Translations under genes and position numbers: made by a program
DNA from: DATAES01 sp963721305
GTDB lineage: Bacteria > Actinomycetota > Acidimicrobiia > Acidimicrobiales > JACDCH01
Length of the DNA stretch: 64,000 nt
Assembly: GCA_963721305.1 (NCBI GenBank)
Contig: CAVRIR010000002.1
Span: forward strand, 420,273 to 484,272
Direction: 5' to 3'
In this document: positions 1-7,755 of the stretch, one piece after another
Layout of the letters: the number at the start of each line of letters is the position of its first letter
Numbering within the stretch: the stretch's first letter is position 1
Notes under the pieces: generated by a model
What the model was told of the DNA's origin: nothing
The model's input: only the letters and a program-made list of their open reading frames with translations
Databases searched by the model: none

Positions 1-296
1 ACGATGCCGTCGGGATCCCACGCGCCGGACCCTTCGGCATCCTTGTGCGCGGGGACACCGAACAGGATGACGCCCGGAATGCCGAGCGCAGCGAGCTCGA
101 CGACCTCTTTACGCAGCGACTCGCGGGTGTGTTGCACGACGCCCGGCAGCGACGCGATCGGCTGTGGCTCGTCGATGCCTTCGCGCACGAACAACGGTGC
201 GATCAGATCGTCGACCGAGAGCCGGGTCTCGGCCGTCATCCGCCGCAGTGCGGGAGTACGCCGAAGCCGCCGCAGCCGCCGCTGAGGGAATGCCAT
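1..296 (-). CDS. hemB: Delta-aminolevulinic acid dehydratase (porphobilinogen synthase), N-terminal part
   Basis: HemB condenses two 5-aminolevulinate molecules to porphobilinogen in the cytoplasm. Only the first ~98 codons are in the window; the gene runs off the left edge. Reading from the ATG at 296, the protein has the family's N-terminal arm (RRLRRTPALRRM), then TRLSVDDLIAPLFVREG, PGVVQH and GIPGVILFGVP followed by DAEGSGAWDPDG, all characteristic of HemB. The active-site lysines and metal ligands lie beyond the edge. It is the last visible gene of the minus-strand heme operon, 10 bp after the HAD gene. Confidence 0.93.
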   Translation of the reverse strand, partial: MAFPQRRLRRLRRTPALRRMTAETRLSVDDLIAPLFVREGIDEPQPIASLPGVVQHTRESLRKEVVELAALGIPGVILFGVPAHKDAEGSGAWDPDGI

Positions 297-306
297 CGAA
301 GAGAGG

Positions 307-963
307 CTAACGGGCGAGGAGGGCGTCGAGATTTTCGATCTGCAGCTCGAGGAAGCTGCCCACGATGACATCTGCGGCAGACAGGTCAAGGCTTTCGGTG
401 AGGCGATTCGGCACCGCGACGCAACGCAGTCCCGCCGCTCGTGCCGCCGCGACACCGTTGGGCGAGTCCTCGAACGCGACCGCCTCCGCCGCGGAGACAC
501 CGAGCTGTTCGACCGCGAGCCGGTACACCCGGGGGTCTGGTTTGGCGGGTACATCGCCGTTCGCGCACGAGACCACCGAGAACCGGTCGAGCAGACCCAG
601 CCGATCGAGATGTTCGGTGACCCAGCCGGGCGACGAGCTCGACGCCACTCCGAGTCCGTAGCCGGCTTCCGCGGCCGCGACGACGAACGCGTCGACGCCG
701 GGCATGGCGGCTTCTGCTCGTACCTGTTCGTGGTGCGCGCTGCGACGGCGCTCCATCACGGCGTCGAGATCCGGCAGCGCTCCGACCACCGCTTCGAGAT
801 CCGCGTACCACGGGCGCGCGTGCGTACCGATGCGATCCTGCCATTGAGCGACCGTCAGCTCGACGCCGTGGTCCGCGTAGATCGTCTTCGCCGTCTCGAA
901 CGAGCTCGATTCCGTGTCGCAGATCAACCCGTCGAAGTCGAAGACGAGGGCGCGAGCGATCAT
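307..963 (-). CDS. HAD-superfamily (subfamily IA) hydrolase, beta-phosphoglucomutase/phosphatase-like
   Basis: Probable small-molecule phosphatase or phosphomutase. All four HAD motifs are visible: DFDGLICD (motif I, nucleophile and acid Asp), VASSSS (motif II), the lysine in PAKPDPRVY (motif III) and FEDSPNG (motif IV). A helical cap lies between motifs I and II. The ATG at 963 starts right at the core (MIARALVFDFDG) and leaves 7 bp after the upstream lipoprotein; an upstream ATG at 993 would overlap that gene and adds only basic residues. The substrate cannot be told. It sits between hemD and hemB, so a housekeeping role beside heme synthesis is possible but unproven. Confidence 0.88.
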   Translation of the reverse strand: MIARALVFDFDGLICDTESSSFETAKTIYADHGVELTVAQWQDRIGTHARPWYADLEAVVGALPDLDAVMERRRSAHHEQVRAEAAMPGVDAFVVAAAEAGYGLGVASSSSPGWVTEHLDRLGLLDRFSVVSCANGDVPAKPDPRVYRLAVEQLGVSAAEAVAFEDSPNGVAAARAAGLRCVAVPNRLTESLDLSAADVIVGSFLELQIENLDALLAR

Positions 964-970
964 GCGGCCG

Positions 971-1858
971 TCACGATGGGATCTCCGGAACATCGGCCGG
1001 GTTCATGCCGAAGTACTGACGAAGGAACAATGCGACCGTTCCGTCGTCGCGCATGTCACCGATGGCGTCGTTGAGCGCGGCCGTGTTCGGCGAGCCGAGC
1101 GCCAGCGCGCCCGCCAGCAGCTCGCCGGTGCGCAGCTGTCCCACGACCGCCAACCCGGGATGGCTCGCGGCCGCGGCCAGTGCGCTCGGCGTCTGGAGCA
1201 GCATCGCGTCGAGCCGTCCGTCGGCGACCCGCTGGATGCCTTCGTTCTCGTCGACCAACAGCTCCGGCGCGGCCGTCGGCTTGATGCGCTTGTCGATGAC
1301 GTCGATGCCGGCGGTGTTCTTCATCGCGACACCCCAGCGGAACGAACGTCCGTCCGCGGTGCTCGTCATCGTCGTGCCCTGTCGGACGAGCACGCCCTGG
1401 TCGACCGTGAGGTAGGGCTCGGTCAGATCCGCGCGGCGGGCGCGGGCATCGGTCACGAGCACCTGGCTGAGCATGAGATCGCAACCGCAGTCCTCGCCGC
1501 TCAACAGCGACACGAGCGGCGTGACCACGACGCGAACCGACGCGACGCGCAACCGATCCGCCAGCGCCTTCGCGAGGTCGTACTCGAAGCCGCTGGTGAC
1601 CGTCGCGGGCGAGGTACCGATGTACCACGGGGAAGACAGAGACTCGGTGCCGATGGTCAGCACTCCGGGAACCACCGTGAGGATGTCCTGGTTGGGTTCC
1701 GACTCGGGCGGCGGCAACGTCGTCGAGGTCGTCGGCGCCGAAGGATCGAGGGCGCCGACCGTCGTGGAGGTCGGGGCCGCATGCGACGTGCCGCTCGTGC
1801 ACGCGGCGATCAACAGCACCACCAGCGCGAGCGCCGGCAGTCGTCGTGCCCGCGTCAT
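971..1858 (-). CDS. Extracellular solute-binding lipoprotein, amino-acid type (SBP_bac_3-like)
   Basis: The ATG at 1858 overlaps the hemD stop (ATGA), implying translational coupling. The protein begins with a lipoprotein signal, hydrophobic segment and lipobox LLIAAC, then a Ser/Thr/Pro linker. The mature part has the family pattern: VLTIGTES near its start, GFEYDLAKALADRL, the DARARRADLTEPYL signature, and a hinge with GVAMKNTAG. An export-ready binding protein inside a heme operon is odd, and no matching permease or ATPase is adjacent. It may be a sensor, or feed an unlinked permease with a precursor such as glutamate; that is inference only. Confidence 0.85.
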   Translation of the reverse strand: MTRARRLPALALVVLLIAACTSGTSHAAPTSTTVGALDPSAPTTSTTLPPPESEPNQDILTVVPGVLTIGTESLSSPWYIGTSPATVTSGFEYDLAKALADRLRVASVRVVVTPLVSLLSGEDCGCDLMLSQVLVTDARARRADLTEPYLTVDQGVLVRQGTTMTSTADGRSFRWGVAMKNTAGIDVIDKRIKPTAAPELLVDENEGIQRVADGRLDAMLLQTPSALAAAASHPGLAVVGQLRTGELLAGALALGSPNTAALNDAIGDMRDDGTVALFLRQYFGMNPADVPEIPS

Positions 1859-3324
1859 CCGTCTCCGAAATGGGTGACGATCGCGTCGACGAGGCCATCG
1901 AGCGAGTGGACGTGAGCCTCGATGTCGACGTGCAGTCCGCGGTCGCGTGCCGTTGCCGCGGTGACCGGACCGATGCACGCGACGACCGGTGGGACATGGT
2001 CCGGTCCTGCGACTTCGAGATAGCGGTAGACGGTCGACGACGACGTGAACGTGATGAGGTCTGCAGACGCGGCCGCCGCGACTTCGTGCTCGTCAGGAGT
2101 CGCGGCGACGGTCTGGTAGGCGGCAACGACGTCGACGTTCCAGCCGCGTGCGCGCAGTCCCTCCGGAAGGACGTCGCGAGCGACCGCCGCGCGCGCCAAG
2201 AGCACGCGACCGGCGCGCTCAGAAGCAGGCGGGGGAAACTCGTCCAGCAGCGACTCCGCCACGAAACGACTCGGGACGAGATCGGGCTGCACGTTCGCGC
2301 GCTGCAGCGTCTCCGCGGTGCCCGGACCGATCACCGCGACACGGACGCCGCCGAGGTCGCGCGCGTCGCGCAACTCCTCGAGAAAGCGCTTCGCGCCATT
2401 GGCGGATGTGAGCACGACCCAGTCGTACTGCTGCACGCCGGCCGCGGCACGACGCAACGCCGCGCCGGCGTCCTCCGGGTCGGCGATGGCGATCGCGGGC
2501 AACTCGACGACCGACGCGCCGAGCGCTTCCAGCCGCGCGCTCAGTTCGGACGCCTGTTCACGTGCGCGCGTCACGACGATGCGCTTCCCGAACAACGGAC
2601 GGCGCTCGAACCAGGCGAGGTCGAGCGCGGCTACTTCGCCAATCACGATGGTCGCCGGCGGTTGCAGCGGCTGGTCGCCAATGGTTGCCAGCGTCGCACG
2701 AACGGTTCGTTGGTCGGGGCGCGTGCCCCACGTGATGGCCGCCACGGGCGTGTCGGGTGACTGCCCGCCCGCCACCAGACGCTCCGCGATCTGCCTGATG
2801 CGAGCAACACCCATGAGCACGACAAGGGTGCCGCCGACACGCGCCACGGCCGACCAGTCGACCGTTCCTTGCTCGCCGACCGAGGGATCTTCGTGGCCGG
2901 TCACCACCGTGAACGACGTCGACGAGTGCCGCAACGTCAGCGGGATACCTGCGTAGGCGGGGACGGCGATGGCCGAGGTGATGCCCGGTACCACTTCGAA
3001 CGGCACGCCCGCTTCGAGCAGCGCGCCCGCCTCCTCACCGCCGCGTGCGAACACGAACGGGTCGCCACCCTTCAGCCGTACGACGGTCTCACCTGCGTTG
3101 CCTCGCTCGATCAGCAACGCGTTGATGTCCGCCTGCGCCATCTCGGCGCGACCCGGCGCCTTGCCGACCGAGATGAGCTCGGCGTGCGCCGGCGCGAGCC
3201 GAAGAAGACTTCCGACCGAGAGGCGGTCGTACACCACGACATCGGCACGGCGCAGCACTTCGTCCCCACGAACCGTCAGCAACCCCGGATCGCCCGGACC
3301 CGCACCCACGAGGAACACGGTCAC
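1855..3324 (-). CDS. cobA/hemD: Uroporphyrinogen-III C-methyltransferase / uroporphyrinogen-III synthase fusion
   Basis: Two-domain protein of 489 residues. Residues ~1-240 are a SUMT methyltransferase: FLVGAGPGDPGLLTVRG start, VVVYDRL, RLKGGDPFVFARGGEE, GITSAIAVPAYAGIPLTHR-like segment (LTLRH here) and TLVVLMG. Residues ~245-489 are HemD: GKRIVVTRAREQ start, VVLTSANGAKRFLEEL, and ITFTSSSTV near the end. The fusion both closes uroporphyrinogen III and diverts it by C2/C7 methylation to precorrin-2 for siroheme or cobalamin, which fits the precorrin-2 dehydrogenase in the same operon. GTG start at 3324 overlaps the hemC stop by 4 bp. This fusion is common in actinobacteria. Confidence 0.95.
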   Translation of the reverse strand: MTVFLVGAGPGDPGLLTVRGDEVLRRADVVVYDRLSVGSLLRLAPAHAELISVGKAPGRAEMAQADINALLIERGNAGETVVRLKGGDPFVFARGGEEAGALLEAGVPFEVVPGITSAIAVPAYAGIPLTLRHSSTSFTVVTGHEDPSVGEQGTVDWSAVARVGGTLVVLMGVARIRQIAERLVAGGQSPDTPVAAITWGTRPDQRTVRATLATIGDQPLQPPATIVIGEVAALDLAWFERRPLFGKRIVVTRAREQASELSARLEALGASVVELPAIAIADPEDAGAALRRAAAGVQQYDWVVLTSANGAKRFLEELRDARDLGGVRVAVIGPGTAETLQRANVQPDLVPSRFVAESLLDEFPPPASERAGRVLLARAAVARDVLPEGLRARGWNVDVVAAYQTVAATPDEHEVAAAASADLITFTSSSTVYRYLEVAGPDHVPPVVACIGPVTAATARDRGLHVDIEAHVHSLDGLVDAIVTHFGDG

Positions 3325-4211
3325 GCCGACAGCACTTCGCGCCCGCCGGCGTCGTCGAGCAGGTATGCGGCAACCGCCCGCCCCGTCGCCACTGGATCTG
3401 AGCCCGACGTGCGGTACCGCAGCACGACCCTGCCGTCGAGCGACGCGAGAAGTCCTTGCACCTCCACGGCGTCGTCGAGTGCGGTTGCGTACGCACCGGC
3501 AGGAAGATCGCAGTCGCCGCCGAGCTCCGCGAGGAACGCGCGCTCGGCGTTCACGGCCCGGCGGCTCGCTCGATGCTCGATGCCCGCGAGCAGCTCGCGG
3601 GTCTCACCGTCATCCGAACGGCACTCGACCGCGAGCGCGCCCTGCGCGACCTGCGGCAGCATCACGTCCACCGCAAGGACCTCGGAGATCGCGTCGGCTC
3701 GTCCGAGACGCTCGAGCGCGACCGCGGCGACGACGATCGCGTCATGTTCGGCGGCGCGGTCGAGTCGGGTGGGAATGTTGCCGCGCAGCTCCGCGAAGGT
3801 CAGGTCCGGCCGGCGGTCGGCGAGCTGCGCGCGACGGCGCGCCGACCCCGTTGCGACACGCGCGCCGGGCGGTAGTTCGGCCAAGGTCGATCCCACGAGC
3901 GCGTCGCGGACCTCGCCCCGTTCCGGTACGGCCGCGAGCGTGAGGCCTTCGAACTCGCTCGAGGGAAGATCCTTCGCGGAGTGCACCGCTATGTCGGCGC
4001 GACCGTCGAGCACCGCGGCCTGCACCTCCTTCACGAACACGCCTTTGCCGCCGATCTGCCAGATGGCGACGTCCTGCCGCCGGTCGCCCGTGGTGTCGAC
4101 GACGACGAGCTCGACATCGACATCGGGCGTCGCGGCGCGGAGCAACGAGGCGACATGATCGGCTTGCCAGCGGGCCAGCGCGCTGCCGCGCGTTGCCACG
4201 CGAAGGGTCAA
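3321..4211 (-). CDS. hemC: Hydroxymethylbilane synthase (porphobilinogen deaminase)
   Basis: Polymerises four porphobilinogens into hydroxymethylbilane. 296 residues, normal length. Seen: N-terminal RVATRGSALARWQA, KGVFVKEVQ, the HSAKDLP motif at ~77-83, RGNIPTRL at ~143-150, QGALAVECR, and the dipyrromethane-cofactor cysteine at ~234 in GGDCDLP. The start is a TTG at 4211 overlapping the hemA stop (TTGA); no better start exists, since the conserved sequence begins at residue 2. It lies between hemA and hemD in a tightly overlapping operon. Confidence 0.96.
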   Translation of the reverse strand: MTLRVATRGSALARWQADHVASLLRAATPDVDVELVVVDTTGDRRQDVAIWQIGGKGVFVKEVQAAVLDGRADIAVHSAKDLPSSEFEGLTLAAVPERGEVRDALVGSTLAELPPGARVATGSARRRAQLADRRPDLTFAELRGNIPTRLDRAAEHDAIVVAAVALERLGRADAISEVLAVDVMLPQVAQGALAVECRSDDGETRELLAGIEHRASRRAVNAERAFLAELGGDCDLPAGAYATALDDAVEVQGLLASLDGRVVLRYRTSGSDPVATGRAVAAYLLDDAGGREVLSA

Positions 4212-5468
4212 AGGTCGAACAGGTCGCGCAGCGCGTCCGAGAGACGGTCGCCCTTTGCGGTGCCCGACGAATCCTTGAGCCGCACGGTCGGGTCGTGCAG
4301 CAACTTCGCGACGATGCCCTTCGTCACCGCCTCGACCGCGTCGCGCTGGGCGTCGTCGAGATCACCCAGCCGCGCGTCGAGGCGCGCGAGCTCCGCGACG
4401 CGGATCGACTCGGCGCGATCGCGCAACGCCGTGACGAGCGGTGCGGCCTCACGCGCCGTCGTGAGCGCGCGGTACCGAACGAGCTCTTCTTCGATGACGA
4501 ACCCGGCGCGCGCCGCCTCACGCCGGCGTTGCGCGACACCGGCATCGGCGAAGCTGCGCAGGTCGTCCATGTCGAGCAGCGTGACGCCGTCGATGTCGCC
4601 GGCCGACGGGTCGACGTCGCGCGGCATCGCGATGTCGACGATCAGTAGCGGTCGCTCGTCCCGCCGCGCCATCGCCGTGTCGAGATCGGCATGCTCGAGC
4701 ATGATCGTCGTCGCGCCGGTCGACGTGAGGAGGACGTCCGCCTGCGCCAGTTCGGCGGGCAGGTCGGTCAGGCGGATGGCCCTGCCGTCGAAGCGCTCCG
4801 CGAGCGCCTTCGCAGTGCTCCACGTCCGGTTGGCGACGACGACCTCGACGGTTCCGGCACCAGCGATGGCCACCGCCATGCCTTCGGCCATCTCGCCCGC
4901 CCCGAGCAGCAGGACGCGACGGCCGACCAGCGTGCCGAGCCGATCGGTCGCCATCGCGACTGCGGCCTGTGCCACCGATGTGATGCCCCGGCCGATGCCG
5001 GTCTCGGTGCGCACTCGCTTGCCCACCTCGAGCGCATGGCGGAAAAGCAGGTTGAGCGTCGACGCGGTACTTCCTTGCGCGCGTGCGAGCTCCCATGCGT
5101 CGCCGACCTGGCCGAGGATCTCGCTCTCACCCACCACCGCTGAGTCGAGCCCCGCCGCGACGGAGAACAGGTGCGTCACCGCGGCATCGTCGTAGTGCAC
5201 GTACAGATGCCCGGCGAACTCGTCGGGAGGCAGGAACAACAGGTCCGTGAAGAAGTTGCGCACGTCTTCGTAGCCGGCGTGGAACCGTTCGGCGACCGCG
5301 TACACCTCGGTGCGGTTGCACGTGGACAGGACCACGGCCTCGGACAGGTGTTGCTTCGCGGCGGAGATCGTGCAGGACCTTCGGGAGCCGTGCCTCGTCG
5401 ATGGCAGTGCGCTCGAGCAGATCGAGCGGCGCAGTGCGGTGATTCAGTCCGATGACGACGACAGACAC
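4208..5468 (-). CDS. hemA: Glutamyl-tRNA reductase, interrupted by a frameshift near 5354-5367
   Basis: Reduces Glu-tRNA(Glu) to glutamate-1-semialdehyde, the committed step of the C5 pathway. The N-terminus from the GTG at 5468 reads VVVIGLNHRTAPLDLLER and continues to LHDLRR, after which the frame changes and resumes as KQHLSEAVVLSTCNRTEVYAV (catalytic Cys in STCNRTE). The rest is intact: VGESEILGQV, the NADPH domain LLLGAGEMAEG, ANRT, and a C-terminal dimerisation helix. One base is extra, or two are missing, on the minus strand around CGCCGCGAAGC. Joining both frames gives a normal-length HemA, so a sequencing indel is as likely as a real lesion. The GTG start overlaps the upstream gene by 25 bp. 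Confidence 0.9.
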
Positions 5469-6087
5469 GCCTCGAGGCGCTCCTTGGCTTCGGCAAGGTT
5501 TCCCTTGCGGATCAGCTCAAGCATTCCCGAATCGAGCGCCTGTTTCCAACCAGGGTGCTCCGTCGGCTCGCCGCGCGCGACCCGCTCGGCTCGCGCCTCG
5601 GCGAGCAGGGCCAGGAGCTGCTCGTACTCCGGGCCGATCTCGTCCTCGAAGTGCTCGCGCAGCCATGCGGCGAGCGCGGGGCTCTGACCGCCGGTCGCGA
5701 ACGTCACCAGGAGCGACCCCCGACGGATCCGGGCGGGAAGAGTGAACGAGCAGTGCGCAGGATCGTCCGCCGCGTTGATCCACACCCCGGCGCGCCCGGC
5801 GTCGTCGAAGACCGCACCGTCGACGGCGGGATCCCCGGTGGCGGTGACGGCCAGGCGGTAGCCGGCGACCTCGCGGTTCTCGTAGGGGCGGCGCACCAGC
5901 GAGATCCGCCCGCTCTCGGCGAGGTCGACCAACGCCGCGACCGGCTCGGGCGCGACCACGGTCACGTCCGCCTCCCCTTCGAGCAGCCCGTGCACCTTGC
6001 CCAGCGCGACGCGCCCCCGCCCACCACGAGGCACCGGACGCCGTGCAGGCGGAGGTTGACGGGGTAGAGCGGTTCGTCGACCGGCAT
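5444..6087 (-). CDS. Precorrin-2 dehydrogenase / sirohydrochlorin ferrochelatase-like (CysG N-terminal domain), frameshifted at a C5 run
   Basis: NAD-dependent oxidation of precorrin-2 to sirohydrochlorin on the siroheme branch. From the ATG at 6087 (overlapping the rex stop as TGATG) the protein reads PLYPVNLRLHGVRCLVVGGG; the frame then breaks at a run of five C at 6014-6018 and resumes as RVALGKVHGLLEGEADVTVVAPEP. With one more base the glycine-rich NAD motif VVGGGxVALxK is restored. Then come YRLAVTATGDPAVD, VWINAADDPAHCSF and GQSPALAAWLREHFE, all typical. The C-terminus is a helical domain of ~60 residues. Coupled to rex and hemA, so siroheme and heme synthesis share one transcript. Confidence 0.85.
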
Positions 6088-6791
6088 CAGTCCGCGAGGG
6101 CGATCGGCGGCGAGGGGTCGCCGTTCCCGCCTGCCGCGGGCAGAGCCGGCGCTGCGGAGCCCCGCCGCTGCTGGTGGAAGCTCAGGATCTGCAGCTCGAC
6201 CGCCAGGTCGACCTTGCGCAGCGAGACGCCGGTCGGGACGGTCAGCACCGCAGGCGCGAAGTTCAGGATCGACGTCACGCCGGCGGCCACGAGCTTGTCC
6301 GCAACAGCCTGCGCCGCGACGGCCGGAGTGGCGACGATGCCGATGGCGATCTCGTTGGTCCGCACGATCTCGTCGAGCTCGGTCAGCGGCCGGATCTCAC
6401 TGCCGGCCACCCGCTGGCCGACCTTCTCGGGATCGGCGTCGACGAGCGCCACCACGTGGAAGCCGCTGGCGCCGAACCCGCCGTAGTTGGCGAGGGCGTG
6501 CCCGAGGTTGCCGATGCCGACGATGACCACGGGCCAGTGCTGGGTCAGACCGAGCTCGCGGCTCATCTGGAAGAGCAGGTACTCGACGTCGTAGCCGACA
6601 CCCCGGGTCCCGTAGGAACCGAGGTACGACAGGTCCTTGCGGACCTTCGCGGCATTCACCCCGGCCAACTCGGCCAGCCGCTCGGACGACACGGTCGTGG
6701 AGTCGCCGGCGATCTCGAGCAGGCTGCGCAGGTAGACCGGCAGCCTGGCCACGGTCGCGTCCGGGATCCGTCGGCGTCCCCGCTCAGTCAT
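6087..6791 (-). CDS. rex: Redox-sensing transcriptional repressor Rex
   Basis: Senses NADH/NAD+ and represses respiratory genes when NADH is high. 234 residues from the ATG at 6791. Residues ~1-80 are the winged helix: PDATVARLPVYLRSL, VSSERLAELAGVNAAKVRKDLSYLG and GTRGVGYDVEYL. Then the Rossmann domain VVIVGIGNLGHALANY (GxGxxG), LVDADPEKVG and a domain-swapped C-terminal helix; FAPAVLTVP is also typical. The ~30-residue tail after HQQ is low complexity. As first gene of the heme/siroheme operon it probably ties tetrapyrrole supply, and perhaps the oxidase cluster at 44935-55162, to redox state. In-frame codons continue upstream, but the family's usual start matches 6791. Confidence 0.95.
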   Translation of the reverse strand: MTERGRRRIPDATVARLPVYLRSLLEIAGDSTTVSSERLAELAGVNAAKVRKDLSYLGSYGTRGVGYDVEYLLFQMSRELGLTQHWPVVIVGIGNLGHALANYGGFGASGFHVVALVDADPEKVGQRVAGSEIRPLTELDEIVRTNEIAIGIVATPAVAAQAVADKLVAAGVTSILNFAPAVLTVPTGVSLRKVDLAVELQILSFHQQRRGSAAPALPAAGGNGDPSPPIALAD

Positions 6792-6820
6792 CGCGTGGAT
6801 GGTACGGGTGAGATGCACAA

Positions 6821-6829
6821 GTTCACAAG
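6821..6829 (-). promoter_or_regulatory. Possible Rex half-operator upstream of rex
   Basis: On the minus strand CTTGTGAAC lies 30 bp before the rex start and matches one half of the actinobacterial Rex operator (TGTGAAC, spacer, TTCACA). The second half is poor: CTTGTG recurs as a direct rather than an inverted repeat. Autoregulation of rex is common, but this site is weak evidence. Confidence 0.25.
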
Positions 6830-6850
6830 GCTGGGCAGAATGGTCGCCCG

Positions 6851-7552
6851 ATGTACCTGCACCTCGCCCTCGCCGCGGCCGCGACACTGCTGGCGTTGGC
6901 GTTCGCGCTGTCCACGCTCGAACGGTGGATCGATCGGCGCAAACCGCACGAAGGGGCATGGACCGTCGCACTCTTCCTCTTCACCGCGGCATCGGCGGCC
7001 CTGTTGGGCGGCGAGGCGTTCGGTTGGAACGGCCTCTGGTTCCGGCTCTTCTACCTGTCCGGGGCGATCGTCAACGTGCCGTACCTCGCGCTCGGGACGG
7101 TGTACCTCCTCGCGTCGCCGACCGTGGGCAGGCGAACCGCGGCAGGGGTGCACGCGTTCGCGGCCTTCAGTGCAGGCGTGATCTGCGTCGCCCCGCTCAC
7201 CGGTGCGATCGCGCCCGACTCGTTGCCGCAGGGCAGCGACGTGTTCGGACCGCTTCCCCGCATCCTCGCTGCAGTCGGATCGGGCGTTGCCGCCACGGTG
7301 ATCATCGCGGGCGCGGTGTGGAGCGCGGTCAGGCTTGCCCGTCGCCGGTCGACCCGGCGGCTCGCCGGCGCCAACGTCCTGATCGCCGCAGGCACGCTCA
7401 TCCTCGGCGCCGGAGGTGTCCTCAACTCGGTCCTCGACCAGATGAACGGCTTCGCCGTATCACTGGTCGTCGGGATCAGCGTCCTCTTCGCCGGCTTCCT
7501 GCTCACCAACGCCCCCCGTCGCCGCGCCATCCACGCCGTCGAAGCCGCCTGA
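6851..7552 (+). CDS. Seven-helix membrane protein of unknown function
   Basis: 233 residues with about seven hydrophobic segments, starting directly with a helix (LHLALAAAATLLALAFAL). Short polar loops hold WIDRRKPHEGAW, the F/Y-rich WFRLFYLSGA, and a basic loop RLARRRSTRRLAG. The last helix ends in LLTNAPRRRAI. No catalytic motif or family signature recognised. Divergent from rex with 59 bp between start codons. The spacing of aromatic and basic loops resembles small conserved actinobacterial membrane proteins annotated as hypothetical. Confidence 0.75.
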   Translation: MYLHLALAAAATLLALAFALSTLERWIDRRKPHEGAWTVALFLFTAASAALLGGEAFGWNGLWFRLFYLSGAIVNVPYLALGTVYLLASPTVGRRTAAGVHAFAAFSAGVICVAPLTGAIAPDSLPQGSDVFGPLPRILAAVGSGVAATVIIAGAVWSAVRLARRRSTRRLAGANVLIAAGTLILGAGGVLNSVLDQMNGFAVSLVVGISVLFAGFLLTNAPRRRAIHAVEAA

Positions 7553-7618
7553 CCCGCTCCCCCCGACCCCGACCCGACCGCCCGACCCCGACCCGTCTCC
7601 GACCCCGACCCGGCCTCG
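7553..7618. repeat. CGACCC-type low-complexity tract
   Basis: Sixty-six bases made almost wholly of C, G and A, with CCGACCC repeated imperfectly about six times directly after the stop of the membrane protein and directly before the palindromic element at 7619. A comparable C-rich tract precedes the second copy of that element near 58480-58524. Non-coding; role unknown. Confidence 0.6.
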
Positions 7619-7729
7619 TCACATTGATCGCTGAGCCACCGAATCGGTGGCCGGGCCTTCACAGAAGCCGCGGCCCGTCGTTCTGTGATCGCTCAGCCAC
7701 CGAAATCGGTGGCTGAGACATCAATGTGA
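7619..7729. repeat. Nested palindromic repeat element, copy A (111 bp)
   Basis: Ends are TCACATTGAT and its complement ATCAATGTGA. Each half holds an inner palindrome of the form CCACCGA-TCGGTGG followed by TCACAGAA (or its complement TTCTGTGA), so the whole is an imperfect inverted repeat of two ~48-base arms, each of which can fold alone. Copy B at 58525-58634 shares the ends, the inner palindromes and the spacing. Copy A lies between convergent genes (6851-7552 and 7756-9252). It could be a REP/BIME-like element, a non-autonomous mobile element (MITE-like) or a bidirectional terminator. No target-site duplication is evident. Confidence 0.8.
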
Positions 7730-7755
7730 GCGAACGCGGCGGTCCGCCAGGGGGG

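Noticed and set aside
6811..6834. Full Rex operator upstream of rex
   Set aside because: Only one half (TTGTGAAC) matches; the second half is a direct repeat, so it is listed only as a weak half-site.
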